A stretch of 60,833 bases of DNA from Nitrospirota bacterium (GTDB lineage: Bacteria; Nitrospirota; JACRHJ01), in contig JAJYJM010000003.1 in NCBI GenBank assembly GCA_021789495.1, positions 59,193 to 120,025 on the forward strand. Reading direction: 5' to 3'. Below the pieces are notes generated by a model, which searched no databases, was not told the origin of the DNA, and saw only the letters and a list, made by a program, of their open reading frames with translations. Shown here piece by piece: positions 16,684 to 25,068 of the stretch; the stretch's first letter is position 1; each line of letters begins with the position of its first letter. A program made the position numbers and the translations under genes.

Positions 16684-18567
16684 TTACTCCGCCAGAACCC
16701 GCTCCGAGATGAACACCTCCGCCGCCTGAAGTATCCCTTCCGCGTCGAGGCCCAGCCTTTTCCTTATCTGCGCCTGCGTCCCCTGCTCGACATATACGTC
16801 CGGGACGCCGATGCGCTTCACCGGGACGTTCGTTATCCCCGCCTCCTCCAGCACCTCCAGCACGGCGCTCCCGAAACCGCCGGACAGGACGTTTTCTTCG
16901 ACGGTAAGAATACGCCGGGACGAAGACGCGGCGGCGATTATGGCGTCTCTGTCTATAGGCTTTATGAACCGGGCGTTCATCACGCCGACGGAATATCCGG
17001 ACCCGGACAACGTGTCCGCCGCCCGGAGCGCAGGATTTACGGTATTTCCTACGGCGATTATGCAGAGGTCGGAGCCTTCGGAAATTATCTCCGCCCTGCC
17101 CACGGCAAGCTCTTCAAATTCCTTATCGAGCGGCACGCCGACGCCCTTTCCTCGCGGGTAGCGGAGCGCGACGGGGCAGTTCAGTTTCAGGGCCGTATGC
17201 AGCATGTGCCTGAGTTCGTTTTCGTCCTTCGGGGCCATGAAGACGAGGTTCGGCACGTTTCGCATAAAGGATATGTCGAAGAGTCCCTGGTGGGTCTCGC
17301 CGTCCTCGCCCACAACGCCCGCCCTGTCCATCGCTATGACGACCGGCAGATTCTGCATGCACAGGTCGTGCACGACCTGGTCGTAGGCGCGCTGCATGAA
17401 GGTGGAATAGACCGCGGCGACCGGCTTCTTCCCGCACGCCGCCAGGCCGCAGGAGAACGTCAGGGCGTGCTGCTCGGCGATGCCGACATCGAAGAACCTC
17501 CCCGGGAACTCCTTCGCGAATTTAGTAAGGCCCGTGCCTTCCGGCATCGCGGCGGTTACGGCTATTATGGACGGGTCTTTTCCGGCAAGCTCGACCAAGG
17601 CATCCCCGAATACGCCGGTATACGACACCCCGCCGCCGCCCGCCGTCTCGCCCGATTCCACATTGAAAGGCGGCGTGCCGTGGAATGCGGTTGGGTCGTT
17701 CTCGGCATATTCGTAGCCCTTGCCCTTCGTGGTCATAACGTGCACGAGCACAGGGCCTTTCCTCTCCCGCGCGTCGCCCAGCGCCTCGGTCAGCATCCTT
17801 ATGTCGTGGCCGTCAATCGGCCCCATGTAGGAAAAACCCATCTCCTCGAAGAGCATACCCGGCGTAAGAAGCCCCTTCACACGCTCTCCGGTCTTCGAGG
17901 CGACCTTAAGCACCTGTTCGCCCACCTTCGGGAGCTTTTTTAAGAACTGCTCCGTCTCGCGCCTTAGCTTCTCCGCCTTGACGCCCGTTATAATGCGGCT
18001 TAAGTAGTTCGAGAGAGCGCCGACGTTCGTGGAGATGGACATCTCGTTGTCGTTCAGCACGACGACGAGGTCGCGGCCCAAGTGCCCGGCCTGGTTCATC
18101 CCCTCGAACGCAAGGCCCGCGGTCATGGAGCCGTCGCCTATTACGGCGGCGATTTTATAAGCCTCTCCTTCCATGTCGCGGGCGACGGCCATGCCGAGCG
18201 CGGCGGAAATTGACGTGCTCGAGTGGCCGACGTCGAACGGGTCGCAGGGGCTTTCCGAGCGCTTCGGGAATCCGCTTATGCCACCCTCGCGCCGGAGCGT
18301 CCCGAACCTCTCCCGTCTGCCGGTGATGAGCTTGTGCGCGTACGCCTGATGGCCTACGTCCCAGATTATTTTATCCTTCGGCGCGTCGTAGATATAGTGC
18401 AGCGCGATGGCGAGCTCGACTACGCCAAGGGACGAGGCAAGGTGGCCCCCGTTTAAGGAGACGACGGCTATTATTTCCTCCCTTATCTCCTCGGCCAGGA
18501 GCGGCAGGTCCTTAAGTTTCAGCGTCTTTAAATCAGAAGGCGACCCGATGCCGTCAAGATATGCCAT
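16684..18567 (-). CDS. dxs: 1-deoxy-D-xylulose-5-phosphate synthase
   Basis: This is the first enzyme of the MEP isoprenoid pathway: it joins pyruvate and glyceraldehyde-3-phosphate using thiamine diphosphate. At 627 residues the length is standard. The sequence shows WDVGHQAYAHKLITGR, the ThDP motif GDGSMTAGLAFEGMNQAG to VVLNDNEMSI, the DVGIAEQHALTFSCG glutamate region and the AVYSTFMQRAYDQ and DRAGVVGEDGETHQG blocks. It is the third gene of xseB-ispA-dxs, 25 bases after ispA. Confidence 0.97.
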   Translation of the reverse strand: MAYLDGIGSPSDLKTLKLKDLPLLAEEIREEIIAVVSLNGGHLASSLGVVELAIALHYIYDAPKDKIIWDVGHQAYAHKLITGRRERFGTLRREGGISGFPKRSESPCDPFDVGHSSTSISAALGMAVARDMEGEAYKIAAVIGDGSMTAGLAFEGMNQAGHLGRDLVVVLNDNEMSISTNVGALSNYLSRIITGVKAEKLRRETEQFLKKLPKVGEQVLKVASKTGERVKGLLTPGMLFEEMGFSYMGPIDGHDIRMLTEALGDARERKGPVLVHVMTTKGKGYEYAENDPTAFHGTPPFNVESGETAGGGGVSYTGVFGDALVELAGKDPSIIAVTAAMPEGTGLTKFAKEFPGRFFDVGIAEQHALTFSCGLAACGKKPVAAVYSTFMQRAYDQVVHDLCMQNLPVVIAMDRAGVVGEDGETHQGLFDISFMRNVPNLVFMAPKDENELRHMLHTALKLNCPVALRYPRGKGVGVPLDKEFEELAVGRAEIISEGSDLCIIAVGNTVNPALRAADTLSGSGYSVGVMNARFIKPIDRDAIIAAASSSRRILTVEENVLSGGFGSAVLEVLEEAGITNVPVKRIGVPDVYVEQGTQAQIRKRLGLDAEGILQAAEVFISERVLAE

Positions 18568-18592
18568 TTAACCAGCCTCCCTTCCGGGCAAA

Positions 18593-19501
18593 TCAGTTCT
18601 TCCTTGATACTATGTACCGCGCAATCTCCCTGAGCGGCTCGGCGCCGTCCCCGAAAATCGAGAGCGCCTCCACCGCCGAGGCCTGAAGCTCCATGGCGCG
18701 GCTTTTGGACTGCTCCAGGCCGAACATCGCGGGATACGTCTTCTTCCCCTTTTCGATGTCGCTGCCGACATCCTTGCCTGTCTCTTCCTTCGTCCCGGTA
18801 ATATCCAGTATATCATCGGCTATCTGGAACGAAAGGCCCGCCTCTTCGCCGTAGCGTGTAACGGCTTTCAGCTGCTCATCGCTCGCGCCGGCGGCTATTG
18901 CGCCCATTCGCACAGACGCGCGGATAAGCGCCCCGGTCTTCCTCGTATGGATATATTCGAGCGTGACAAAATCTATTTCCCTGCCCTCGGACTCCATATC
19001 GACGGCCTGCCCTCCCACCATGCCCATGCTCCCGGAGGCGTACGCCAGCTCGTGGATTATCTTAATCCGCCTCGCCGCGTCCATGCCGTCCGTATACTCC
19101 GGGGACGACAGAAGCTCGAATGCGAAAGTCAAAAGGGCGTCTCCGGCAAGTATGGCGGCGGCCTCTCCGAATACCTTGTGGTTGGTAGGCTTGCCGCGGC
19201 GGAAGTCGTCGTTGTCCATCGCCGGGAGGTCGTCGTGTATAAGCGAATACGTGTGGATGAACTCAAGGGAAGATGCAACAGCGAGGAGTCCCGGTATGCC
19301 GACTGCCTCCCCTCCCGCTACGGCCTCGGCGGCGGCAATGGCCAGGATGGGCCTGACGCGCTTCCCGCCGGCCTCAAGGCTGTATCTCATGGCGGAGTGA
19401 AGCGCCTGCGGCATCGCGTCCGCTTTCGGAGCCGCGCGGTCGATAAACTCCTCCACAAGCCGCCGCCTGTCGTTTATATATTTCTTTAAGTCGAAAATCA
19501 T
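18593..19501 (-). CDS. ispA: Polyprenyl (farnesyl/geranylgeranyl) diphosphate synthase
   Basis: This 302-residue trans-prenyltransferase condenses IPP with allylic diphosphates. The first aspartate-rich motif DDLPAMDNDD and the second DDILD are both present, together with GGKRVRPIL near the N-terminus. The length and operon context fit IspA-type farnesyl diphosphate synthase, but exact chain length is not readable from sequence. It overlaps xseB by four bases. Confidence 0.93.
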   Translation of the reverse strand: MIFDLKKYINDRRRLVEEFIDRAAPKADAMPQALHSAMRYSLEAGGKRVRPILAIAAAEAVAGGEAVGIPGLLAVASSLEFIHTYSLIHDDLPAMDNDDFRRGKPTNHKVFGEAAAILAGDALLTFAFELLSSPEYTDGMDAARRIKIIHELAYASGSMGMVGGQAVDMESEGREIDFVTLEYIHTRKTGALIRASVRMGAIAAGASDEQLKAVTRYGEEAGLSFQIADDILDITGTKEETGKDVGSDIEKGKKTYPAMFGLEQSKSRAMELQASAVEALSIFGDGAEPLREIARYIVSRKN

Positions 19502-19731
19502 TCCCCCTCTTCCGGTTCAAAAGGCACCGTTTTTGCGCCGAGGGAGTTGTCTTTCACAAGTATTTCGACCCGCCTCTCGGCCTCTTCGAGCTGTTTCGAC
19601 AGCGAGCGCGTAAGCTTTATTCCCTCTTCGAAGAGCCTCACGGACTCCTCCAGTGGCAGCTCGCCCTTCTCCATCCTGCTTACAATATCTTCAAGCCGCT
19701 TAAGCGACTCCTCAAATCTCTCTTTGGCCAT
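19498..19731 (-). CDS. xseB: Exodeoxyribonuclease VII small subunit
   Basis: This 77-residue helical protein shows the XseB pattern: FEESLKRLEDIVSRMEKGELPLEESVRLFEEG-type helix pair followed by a charged tail. It forms a complex with XseA that degrades single-stranded DNA. GAGG lies before ATG 19731, and ATGA overlaps ispA. xseA, often adjacent, is not in this window. Confidence 0.93.
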   Translation of the reverse strand: MAKERFEESLKRLEDIVSRMEKGELPLEESVRLFEEGIKLTRSLSKQLEEAERRVEILVKDNSLGAKTVPFEPEEGE

Positions 19732-19759
19732 AAGACCTCAAGTAAAAAGTAACTGTAAA

Positions 19760-20860
19760 TTATACACCAGGGGGGGCTTCCGTCAAGGTTTTTCTGGCAG
19801 AGAAACCCCTGAGCTGCCCGCACGCGGCGAGGATGTCCGCCCCGCGGCTTTCGCGTATGAACGCAGTGTAGTTCATCGAATGCAGCCTCTCCTGGAACGC
19901 AAGCACGGATGCCTCTTCCGGCCTCTTGAATTCGCTCCCTCCATGCTCGTTGAAGGGTATCAGGTTTATTTTGCACCTGAGGCCCCGCAGGAGCCTGCCG
20001 AGTTCCGCCGCGTGCTCCACCTTATCGTTAATGCCCTTCAACATGACATATTCGACGGTTATACGCCGTCTTGGAGCGAGCGGATAGTCCTTGAGCGCCT
20101 TCACAAGCGCCTTTAACGGATATTTCTTGTTAACCGGCATTATCCTGTCGCGGATTTCGTCGTTCGGCGCGTTTATCGAAACGGCGAGGTTCACGTCGAG
20201 GCCGCTCTCCCCCAGGGCCTTGATTCCGGGAACAATCCCCGCCGTGCTGAGCGTAATCCGCCTGGGGGATATATTGAACATTTTAGGGGATATAAGCCTC
20301 CTGAGCGCCTCGAAGACGTTTTCCGTATTTAAAAGCGGCTCTCCCATGCCCATCAGGACAATATTGGTAATCTTACACCCTTTCCCAGCCGTCGCTGAAG
20401 CCGGTCGACCGGCCTCGGCAACAAGCGCCTGGCCCGTTATTTCGTGCGGCAGGAGGTTCCTTCTTATCCCGCCCGCGCCCGTCAGGCAGAACCGGCATCC
20501 GAGGGCGCACCCCGCCTGAGAGGATATGCAGAGTGTTAACCGGCCCTCGTCCGGTATGAGGACGGACTCAACCTTCTCCCCGTCCTGTAACGCAAAAAGA
20601 TGTTTTTCCGTCTCATCATCCGAAACAAGGCGCTCCGACAGCTCCGGCGGGCGTATCTCTGCGGCTTCACTCAGCTTTTCCCGGTCGGATTTCGATATGT
20701 CCGTCATGGCGAAAAATGATTCCACGCCCTCGGAGTAGATCCATCGGCATATCTGGGCGGCGCGGTAAGGCTTCATGCCGAGTCTCTCGACTACTGTCCT
20801 GAGGTCTTCGGCGCTGAACTCAAGCAGGTTTATTTTGTTGTCTTTTTCCTTAATATCCAT
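19760..20860 (-). CDS. rlmN: Dual-specificity rRNA/tRNA C2-adenine methyltransferase RlmN
   Basis: This 366-residue radical SAM enzyme methylates A2503 of 23S rRNA and A37 of some tRNAs. It has the cluster motif CALGCRFC, the GMGEPLLN segment, STAGIVPGIK and the C-terminal catalytic cysteine region RGADILAACGQLRG. A palindromic DNA element (20397-20416) encodes the AEAGRPASA part of a variable loop just before ITNIVLMGMGEP. The gene is divergent from tonB, with 185 bases between them. Confidence 0.95.
   Translation of the reverse strand: MDIKEKDNKINLLEFSAEDLRTVVERLGMKPYRAAQICRWIYSEGVESFFAMTDISKSDREKLSEAAEIRPPELSERLVSDDETEKHLFALQDGEKVESVLIPDEGRLTLCISSQAGCALGCRFCLTGAGGIRRNLLPHEITGQALVAEAGRPASATAGKGCKITNIVLMGMGEPLLNTENVFEALRRLISPKMFNISPRRITLSTAGIVPGIKALGESGLDVNLAVSINAPNDEIRDRIMPVNKKYPLKALVKALKDYPLAPRRRITVEYVMLKGINDKVEHAAELGRLLRGLRCKINLIPFNEHGGSEFKRPEEASVLAFQERLHSMNYTAFIRESRGADILAACGQLRGFSARKTLTEAPPGV
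20397..20416. repeat. In-frame palindromic element, copy in rlmN
   Basis: GAAGCCGGTCGACCGGCCTC is a 20-base palindrome with one mismatch. It nearly equals the reverse complement of the element at 1192-1211 (one base different). It is read through in frame in a loop known to vary in length among RlmN proteins. Confidence 0.7.
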
Positions 20861-20991
20861 TAATCTTTAACCTTGCAACGTCATTAATATAATCAGGATG
20901 CATGGGTAAAATGGGACGGCTCAGAATGACACCAAAGACCACAACGCCATAAAGCAAACCGGGGGGTTGCCGGCGGCCCGGGGTTTTCCTT

Positions 20992-21019
20992 TTGATATAA
21001 AGTTCTATTATGCTATAAT
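20992..21019 (+). promoter_or_regulatory. Promoter of tonB-kinase transcript
   Basis: TTGATA (20992-20997) and a perfect TATAAT (21014-21019) are separated by 16 bases. The transcript start would be near 21026, about 20 bases before ATG 21046. The rest of the 185-base divergent gap contains only a repeat fragment (AGAATGAC near 20924) and a G-rich tract. Confidence 0.75.
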
Positions 21020-21045
21020 TCCCATGCGAATAAAAGGTTTTTTCG

Positions 21046-21897
21046 ATGAATAAAGGTCTTTTCTACCACTGCCTCATCATATCGCTGATTCTTCATCTTG
21101 CGGTAGTGCTTATGGTAAAGCTTGAAAAACCAATGGGGAAAAAGCGCGAGGAGCCGATAGCCATCGACCTGCTTGGGCCGGTCAGGGAGGGGGTAAAAAC
21201 CGTCCTGCCCCCGAAACCGAAATACAGGCCCCATATCCAGTTTCCGCAGAGGATGGCGGCGGCTTCGGCGCCTGGGAATGTGCCGGAAAGGGCCTTCCCG
21301 CAGCGGCATTTTTTGCCCTCCTTCCCCGCCCCGGCGCCCTCGAAAACGGCCCCGGCGAGACCGGCCAACCCGCCCGCCCGCGGAAATGCGAATGTCCCGG
21401 CGTCCGCGTCTTCCGGCAGGCAGGGGACGCCGTCAGCGCAGTCGGCAGGTTCGGAAGGCAGGGAACAGGTGATTCCACGTAAGCTTAAGCTCCCGACGAT
21501 GAAGGACCTCGAACGCTACGCGGAGGTGGACAAGGAGATAGAGCGCAAAAGGGACCCGAACGCGGTAACGCTCGACACGACCGACTTCCGCTACTGGTCA
21601 TACCTCCAGGGCCTCAAAAACCGGATAGAGTATATATGGAAATATCCGGAGGAGGCGCGGCGGGAGGGAATCGAGGGAGAGCTTCTGATGAAGTTCACGA
21701 TTGAGAAATCCGGGAAGGTGACGGACGTGAAGGTGCTGAGATCCTCCGGCTACCCGATGCTCGACGACGCGGCGAAAAAGGCCCTGTACGACGCAAGCCC
21801 TGTCAATCCCCTTCCGGACAACTGGAAAAAGAACTCGTTTACCATTACCGGCAATTTCGTATACAGGCTCTACAGCATGAGACCTTTCGTAGAGTAA
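21046..21897 (+). CDS. TonB-family energy transducer
   Basis: The 283-residue protein has a short cytoplasmic tail, one membrane helix (about 8-25), a long Pro/Ala-rich periplasmic spacer (about 50-140) and a C-terminal TonB domain (about 185-275) with YPEEARREGIEGELLMKFTIEKSGKV, the usual signature. It would pass proton-motive force from ExbBD to outer-membrane receptors; ExbBD are not in this window. It lies three bases before the sensor kinase gene, so the pair is co-transcribed. Confidence 0.88.
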   Translation: MNKGLFYHCLIISLILHLAVVLMVKLEKPMGKKREEPIAIDLLGPVREGVKTVLPPKPKYRPHIQFPQRMAAASAPGNVPERAFPQRHFLPSFPAPAPSKTAPARPANPPARGNANVPASASSGRQGTPSAQSAGSEGREQVIPRKLKLPTMKDLERYAEVDKEIERKRDPNAVTLDTTDFRYWSYLQGLKNRIEYIWKYPEEARREGIEGELLMKFTIEKSGKVTDVKVLRSSGYPMLDDAAKKALYDASPVNPLPDNWKKNSFTITGNFVYRLYSMRPFVE

Positions 21898-21900
21898 AAG

Positions 21901-23556
21901 ATGGCTCCAAGGCTGAACAAGATGCTTGCGATATGGTGGCTGCTAGCGCTCATCGGCGTGATACTGGCACACCTTGTAATGGACTATTTCGGCATAAACG
22001 GCCTTACGAAGGAAGCCATAGAGGCGCTCGTAATCGCAAGCCTGCTTCTCGTCCCGTTTTTCCTCGTGCGCCATACGGTGCTTCGCCCGCTCGGCATGAT
22101 ACGCGAGGCGGCGCGCAGGATAATATCCGGAGACCTCTCCGCCCGCGCCGCCATTACGGGCCAGCCGGAGCTCAAGGAACTCTCCGAGACGATAAACGCG
22201 ATGGTCGCCAAGCTCGACCATGCCTATCGTCGGCTCATCGAGGCCAACGAGAGCCTGGAGAGGACGGTGGCCGAGCGGACGCGGGAGTTGACCGTGGAGC
22301 ACGGGAAGCTCTCCGCGATATTCAAGAACATCCCTGACGGCGTCATCTTCGTCTCCATGTCGGGCGAGATAATCGAGGTAAACCCCATGATGAGCGTGAT
22401 ATGGGGCGTCCCGGCGGAAGACCTCAAAGGAAAGACGGTAACCGAACTGCCCGAAGGCCCCGTAAAGGAGTCCCTGATATTCCGGTGCGACGGCTCCAGG
22501 GGCGGGAAGAGGTGCTGGGAGGCGTTCAACTGCATCCACAAGAACTGCCCGGCCTACATGTCGGACGACATGCGCTGCTGGCTTATATCCGGGACGTACT
22601 GCCACTCCGAAGTCCAGGTAAGCGTGAAGCGCAAGCTGGAGGACGTTTGCAGCAGCTGCGAGGTATACAAGGACATCATAGAAAGATACGGCCAGACGAC
22701 CGAGGCGGAGATAAACGGGCGGCAGTTCAAAATAGGCAGTTCGCTGGTGCTGGACGAGAAGAACAAGATAATAGGCGAGATAAAGACGTTCTACGACGTT
22801 ACGGAACAGAAGCTCCTTGAAAAAAGGAAGGCGGATTTCATCTCGCTCCTCACGCACGACCTGAAAAGCCCGCTCACCAGCATACTGGGCTATTCCGACC
22901 TTTTCACCCAGACCGCCTTTGCAAAGCTGGACACCGACGAAAAAGATTATATAAGCGCCATAAAGGCAAACGGCGCAAGGCTTCTGGAGATGGTGGAAGA
23001 GTATCTCGACATTACAAAAATCGAGGCCGGGATGCTAACCCTCAGGCCGGAGGACACCGACATCGCGGCGCTCATGGCGGAGGCCGTCTCCGGCCTGGAC
23101 GTTCAGGCGATGGAGAAAAACATAAAGATAGATTTATACGCTCCGGAGGGGCTGCCGAGAATCAGCCTGGACAAGGAAAAGATATTCCGGGTTATTACGA
23201 ACCTTTTGTCCAACGCAATCAAATATACCCCGAAGGACGGCAGGATAGACGTCCGCGCGGAGGCGGCGCCCGGCAGAAGCCCGGAAACAGACCGCCCGAA
23301 AACCGGTTTCCCGGCGTCACTGGAGATTACGGTCGAGGACAACGGATACGGTATCTCGGCTAAGGACCTGCCGCACGTATTCGACCGCTACTGGCGCTCG
23401 AAGTCCGCTTCCGGGATACGCGGCACGGGCCTTGGGCTTGCGGTGGTGAAGTCCCTCGTGGATGCACACGGGGGCGAGGTGGTCGTAACGAGCGATCCGG
23501 GCAAGGGCAGCAGGTTTACGGTGCGGATACCGCTTAAGACCGCTCCGGTGCCGTAA
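21901..23556 (+). CDS. Membrane sensor histidine kinase with two-CW cysteine domain
   Basis: The 551 residues show two membrane helices with a very short periplasmic loop (about 9-30 and 39-58), HAMP (about 60-112), PAS (about 135-190), a cysteine-rich segment (about 196-253), the HisKA phosphoacceptor H319 in LLTHDLKSPL, and an HATPase domain with N-, G1- and G2-type boxes. The cysteine segment follows the two-CW pattern: C205-W206, C211, C216, C226-W227, C234, C250 and C253, and sits between PAS and HisKA. It probably binds a metal or Fe-S cluster, so redox or metal sensing is likely but inferred. No response regulator is adjacent. Confidence 0.88.
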   Translation: MAPRLNKMLAIWWLLALIGVILAHLVMDYFGINGLTKEAIEALVIASLLLVPFFLVRHTVLRPLGMIREAARRIISGDLSARAAITGQPELKELSETINAMVAKLDHAYRRLIEANESLERTVAERTRELTVEHGKLSAIFKNIPDGVIFVSMSGEIIEVNPMMSVIWGVPAEDLKGKTVTELPEGPVKESLIFRCDGSRGGKRCWEAFNCIHKNCPAYMSDDMRCWLISGTYCHSEVQVSVKRKLEDVCSSCEVYKDIIERYGQTTEAEINGRQFKIGSSLVLDEKNKIIGEIKTFYDVTEQKLLEKRKADFISLLTHDLKSPLTSILGYSDLFTQTAFAKLDTDEKDYISAIKANGARLLEMVEEYLDITKIEAGMLTLRPEDTDIAALMAEAVSGLDVQAMEKNIKIDLYAPEGLPRISLDKEKIFRVITNLLSNAIKYTPKDGRIDVRAEAAPGRSPETDRPKTGFPASLEITVEDNGYGISAKDLPHVFDRYWRSKSASGIRGTGLGLAVVKSLVDAHGGEVVVTSDPGKGSRFTVRIPLKTAPVP

Positions 23557-23584
23557 GATATTCCATATCCCGGAGGTCCCATTC

Positions 23585-24961
23585 TTGATTATCGACACGC
23601 ACGCGCATCTCGACATGGAGCAGTTCAGGGAAGACCTGCCTTCGGTTCTCGCCCGCGCGATGGACGCCGGAATAAGATATATCATAACCATAGGCTCGGA
23701 CATAGGGTCCAGCCGCGCCGCAAGGGACCTGGCCGCCGCGCACGAAGGGGTATTCTTCGCCGCCGGATTCCATCCGCACGACGTAAAGAACGCAACCGAA
23801 GCCGACTACGCGGAACTAAAAGAACTCCTTAAAGACCCGAAGGCCGTGGCGGTGGGCGAGATCGGCCTCGACTATCACTACGACCACTCCCCAAGGGATA
23901 CGCAGAGGGAGCATTTTAAAAGACAGCTTGAGATTGCGAGAGAGATAAACAAGCCGGTAATAATCCATTCCCGCGAGGCCGAAGCCGACACGATGGACAT
24001 TATCGCGTCCGCCGGGCTTCCAGAGTCGGGCGGAACGCTCCACTGCTTCTCCGGCGGGCCGGAAACGGCAAAGCGGGCGCTTGAGATGGGCATGTGCCTG
24101 TCCGTCGGCGGGACGCTCACGTTCAATAACTCCGGTGCGTTACGGGACGTTATAAAGACCGTGCCAGTCGAGAAGCTTCTCCTTGAGACGGACTGCCCCT
24201 ATCTTGCCCCGAAGCCGCTCAGGGGCAAACGAAACGAGCCGTCATACCTTAAATACGTCGTGGAGACGCTCGCCGGGCTGAAGGGCCTCTCGCCTGAGGA
24301 CGTCATGCGCATAACCAGCCTAAATGCGTCTCTCCTCTTCGGAATATGCGAGCCGCCGAAAGGCGGCGCAATCGTGTATCCCATACGCGACTCGCTCTAC
24401 CTGAACATCACGAACCGCTGCACGAACGCCTGCGTGTTCTGCGTAAGGAACTCCACCGACTTCGTAAAAGGCCATAATCTCCGCATTAAAACCGAGCCGA
24501 CCGCGCAGGAGATAATATCCGCGATGGAACGGGCGGATTTCACGCGCTACAGGGAGGTCGTTTTTTGCGGGTATGGAGAGCCTTTTCTGCGGCTGGACGT
24601 CATAAAAGAGGTGGCCAGGGCGGTAAAAAATCGCGGCGTTAAGGTGCGCATAAACACGAACGGCCACGCCCTGCTCATAAACGGCGAAAAATTCCTGCCG
24701 GAGCTTAAAGGGCTTGTAGACGCCGTCAGCGTCAGTCTGAACTTTCCGACGGAAGCGGAATATAAAAGATATTGCAGGCCGAAGAAGCAGGGCGCTTATA
24801 ACTCCCTGAAAGAGTTCGTAAAGCAGGCAAAGGAATACATCCCTGAGGTAGGCGTTACGGCCCTGGCCATGCCGGGGGTGGACATTGAGGAATGCCGAAG
24901 AATTGCCGAGGACGAGCTTGGGGTAAGTTTAAGAGTCAGGAAATACGATGAGGTCGGATAG
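23585..24961 (+). CDS. TatD-family hydrolase fused to a radical SAM domain
   Basis: Residues 1-255 are a TatD DNase with its metal ligands: H6 and H8 in DTHAHLD, E92 in GEIGLDY, H128 in IIHSR, H153 in LHCFSG and D203 in ETDCP. Residues 265-458 are a radical SAM domain with CxxxCxxC at C279, C283 and C286, followed by GYGEPFLR. The domain resembles the TatD-associated radical SAM proteins that are usually encoded by a separate neighbouring gene. The reaction of the second half is unknown. The start is TTG 23585 with GGAGG eight bases upstream. Confidence 0.88.
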   Translation: MIIDTHAHLDMEQFREDLPSVLARAMDAGIRYIITIGSDIGSSRAARDLAAAHEGVFFAAGFHPHDVKNATEADYAELKELLKDPKAVAVGEIGLDYHYDHSPRDTQREHFKRQLEIAREINKPVIIHSREAEADTMDIIASAGLPESGGTLHCFSGGPETAKRALEMGMCLSVGGTLTFNNSGALRDVIKTVPVEKLLLETDCPYLAPKPLRGKRNEPSYLKYVVETLAGLKGLSPEDVMRITSLNASLLFGICEPPKGGAIVYPIRDSLYLNITNRCTNACVFCVRNSTDFVKGHNLRIKTEPTAQEIISAMERADFTRYREVVFCGYGEPFLRLDVIKEVARAVKNRGVKVRINTNGHALLINGEKFLPELKGLVDAVSVSLNFPTEAEYKRYCRPKKQGAYNSLKEFVKQAKEYIPEVGVTALAMPGVDIEECRRIAEDELGVSLRVRKYDEVG

Positions 24962-24967
24962 AAATAT

Positions 24968-24996
24968 GAGACAGACTTACCTTTTTATGATATAAT
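24968..24996 (+). promoter_or_regulatory. Possible promoter of the soluble kinase gene
   Basis: GAGACA (24968-24973) and a perfect TATAAT (24991-24996) are 17 bases apart. The start would fall near 25003, just before a hairpin repeat in the leader. The -35 is weak, so this is a moderate call. Confidence 0.45.
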
Positions 24997-25012
24997 GACG
25001 TAGAGCTTCATT

Positions 25013-25037
25013 GTCATTCTGCACGCTTCGGAATGAC
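25013..25037. repeat. Intergenic hairpin repeat (GTCATTC family), copy 4
   Basis: GTCATTC and GAATGAC close a short hairpin in the 107-base gap before the kinase gene. It is a shortened relative of the units at 2553 and 7786 and would lie in the mRNA leader if the promoter at 24968-24996 is used. Confidence 0.55.
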
Positions 25038-25068
25038 GTCTGCGAGGTTTCAGCCGGAGATGTGAGTT

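Noticed and set aside
21943..22857. Long minus-strand frame opposite the two-CW kinase
   Set aside because: The plus-strand kinase has clear HAMP, PAS, two-CW, HisKA and HATPase features, so the opposite frame is an artefact.
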